5,027 nucleotides of DNA, taken from positions 1 to 5,027 of the forward strand of contig WRKS01000051.1 in the NCBI GenBank assembly GCA_009778015.1, in the 5' to 3' direction. The notes beneath the pieces were generated by a model. That model worked only from the letters and a program-made list of their open reading frames with translations. It had not been told where the DNA came from and searched no databases. This stretch comes from Candidatus Saccharimonadota bacterium. Lineage in GTDB: Bacteria; Patescibacteriota; Saccharimonadia; Saccharimonadales; Saccharimonadaceae. Made by a program: the position numbers and the translations under genes. Positions 3,814 through 5,027 of this stretch are shown here, in pieces (the stretch's first letter is position 1; each line of letters starts with the position of its first letter).

Positions 3814-4974
3814 ATGAAACATATTACAGTCATTGGGCTGGGCTATGTTGGCCTGGCGAACGCGTTGCTGCTAGCGCAAAAACACAAAGTGACCGGTGTT
3901 GATATTGTCGCAGAGAAGATCAAGATGCTAAAACGGGGCGAATCACCCTTAGAGGACACGGAGATCAAAGAGTATCTGCCGAGCACAACCGCCAAATGGA
4001 CGACAGACTTAAAAGATGGCCTGAGAGCCGATTTGTTCATTATCGCCACCCCGACCGACTACGACGACGAAAAGAACTATTTTAACACCACGACAATTGA
4101 AAAGGTGATAGAACAAGTCTTGGCGAATAAGCCAGAGGCACTGTTTTTGATTAAGTCCACGGTGCCGGTTGGCTACGTTGAAGGGCTCCGCAAACGCTTT
4201 GGCACCAAAAACATCATTTTCTCGCCGGAGTTTTTGCGTGAGGGGCAGGCGCTTTACGATAATCTATACCCGTCACGTATTGTGGTAGGTGAGGATAGCA
4301 GGCGTGGCCAAGAGATTGCCGATATGCTGGCTGAATGCGCGCTAAACGAGCCGCGAATGCTACTAACCAACCCAACAGAGGCCGAGGCGATTAAGCTATT
4401 TGCCAACACCTATTTGGCGCTGCGCGTCGCTTTCTTTAACGAGCTGGACACTTACACGATTGTGAAGAATTTAGACGCCAAGCAAATTGTAACCGGTATT
4501 GGTTTGGACCCGCGGATTGGCGAGCATTATAACAACCCGTCGTTTGGCTTTGGCGGTTATTGCTTGCCAAAGGACACAAAGCAACTACTGGCAAACTATG
4601 AGGGGGTGCCGCAAGATATGATTGGGGCGATTGTAGAGAGTAACATTACGCGTAAGCAGTTTATCGCCAAGGAGATTCTGAATAAGGCGCCAAAAGTGGT
4701 TGGTGTCTATCGTCTAACCATGAAGGCCGGGAGCGACAATTTTCGCCAGAGTGCGATCCAGGATATTATAAATATGATAACCGAGCGCGGCAATGTAGAG
4801 GTGGTGATTTACGAGCCGACTTTGGAGGCTATAGAATTTGAAGGCTACAAGGTAATCAAGGATTTTGACAAGTTTGCAAATACCGCAGAAGTGATTATCG
4901 CCAACCGCCGCGACCCGATTTTGGCGCCGTTTAAAGATAAAGTTTACACAAGGGATTTGTTTGAGGAAAACTAG
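3814..4974 (+). CDS. ugd: UDP-glucose 6-dehydrogenase
   Basis: A 386-residue cytoplasmic enzyme that oxidises UDP-glucose to UDP-glucuronate with two NAD+. It matches E. coli Ugd (388 residues) closely along its whole length. Landmarks are the NAD-binding GLGYVG (8-13), IIATPTDYD (76-84), KSTVPVGY (114-121), SPEFLREGQALYDN (137-150), the sugar-binding TEAEAIKLFANTYLALRV (188-205, Lys194), DPRIGEHYNNPS (232-243), the catalytic cysteine in GFGGYCLPKD (Cys250, Asp254), the C-terminal YRLTMKAGSDNFR (299-311), and KVYTRDLF at the end. The ATG at 3814 gives the family N-terminus and fits the promoter; the upstream in-frame ATGs at 3796 and 3688 would add residues encoded by promoter or cassette B sequence. 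UDP-glucuronate is used for capsule or cell-surface polysaccharide. No terminator is visible in the 53 bases left. Confidence 0.97.
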   Translation: MKHITVIGLGYVGLANALLLAQKHKVTGVDIVAEKIKMLKRGESPLEDTEIKEYLPSTTAKWTTDLKDGLRADLFIIATPTDYDDEKNYFNTTTIEKVIEQVLANKPEALFLIKSTVPVGYVEGLRKRFGTKNIIFSPEFLREGQALYDNLYPSRIVVGEDSRRGQEIADMLAECALNEPRMLLTNPTEAEAIKLFANTYLALRVAFFNELDTYTIVKNLDAKQIVTGIGLDPRIGEHYNNPSFGFGGYCLPKDTKQLLANYEGVPQDMIGAIVESNITRKQFIAKEILNKAPKVVGVYRLTMKAGSDNFRQSAIQDIINMITERGNVEVVIYEPTLEAIEFEGYKVIKDFDKFANTAEVIIANRRDPILAPFKDKVYTRDLFEEN

Positions 4975-5027
4975 GTTGGAAACCTGCTCTGTAGTGATGG
5001 CGGTGTACCAGAAAGATACGTCGGAAT
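4975..5027. other. Unassigned end of window
   Basis: The 53 bases after ugd hold no terminator hairpin, no copy of the 42-bp repeat and no recognisable start. Frames on both strands stay open because the piece is short, including a minus-strand frame whose TAG (4971-4973) would overlap the ugd stop at CTAG. I cannot assign it. Confidence 0.3.

Noticed and set aside
4971..5027. A convergent minus-strand gene ending at the CTAG shared with the ugd stop
   Set aside because: Only 18 codons are visible (ending SRFPT plus stop), with no recognisable motif; other frames are open equally by chance.

Overview
The window looks like a piece of a small-genome bacterium, most likely Candidatus Saccharibacteria (TM7) or a related Patescibacteria/CPR lineage. 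The support is the protein style (a zinc-finger-less DnaJ and a ribosomal L33 without cysteines), very compact spacing, and promoters with strong extended -10 elements that abut start codons. The phylum call is inference from sequence style; no 16S or marker tree is possible here.

Layout. Positions 1-250 (minus strand) hold the start of an unidentified gene, possibly secE, directly downstream of rpmG (ribosomal protein L33). Divergent from rpmG on the plus strand is an intact tRNA-Thr(GGT) with encoded CCA. A hairpin at 448-476 then ends a minus-strand type II toxin-antitoxin operon: a RelB/DinJ-like antitoxin at 793-1104 and a RelE/ParE-like toxin at 507-803. Its promoter carries two adjacent inverted repeats. 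Next come a promoterless open segment (cassette A, 1204-1498) and a J-domain co-chaperone (1500-2378, minus). From a 64-bp divergent promoter region runs galE (2443-3453, plus; UDP-glucose 4-epimerase). It is followed by a second promoterless segment (cassette B, 3454-3772, minus) and by ugd (3814-4974, plus; UDP-glucose 6-dehydrogenase). The last 53 bases are unassigned.

How the genes relate. galE and ugd both use UDP-glucose and would supply UDP-galactose and UDP-glucuronate for surface glycans. The J protein would serve DnaK, which lies outside the window. rpmG and its downstream gene belong to the translation/secretion housekeeping group.

The most interesting content is the pair of cassettes. 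Each encodes about 90 residues of the same kind of C-terminal domain, ending in the identical residues HRTILLGY plus stop, but the bodies are very different. Each ends in an identical 42-bp imperfect palindrome that contains the stop codon. Each is about 290 bp from a shared 12-bp motif to the end of the 42-bp repeat, and each abuts the stop codon of a housekeeping gene. Cassette A has no start codon at all. They look like silent donor cassettes for variation of a surface protein encoded elsewhere. A second theme is leaderless transcription: dnaJ, galE and ugd all have TGG-TATAAT-like elements ending 6-8 nt before the ATG and no Shine-Dalgarno sequence, whereas rpmG and the antitoxin have short leaders with good Shine-Dalgarno sequences.
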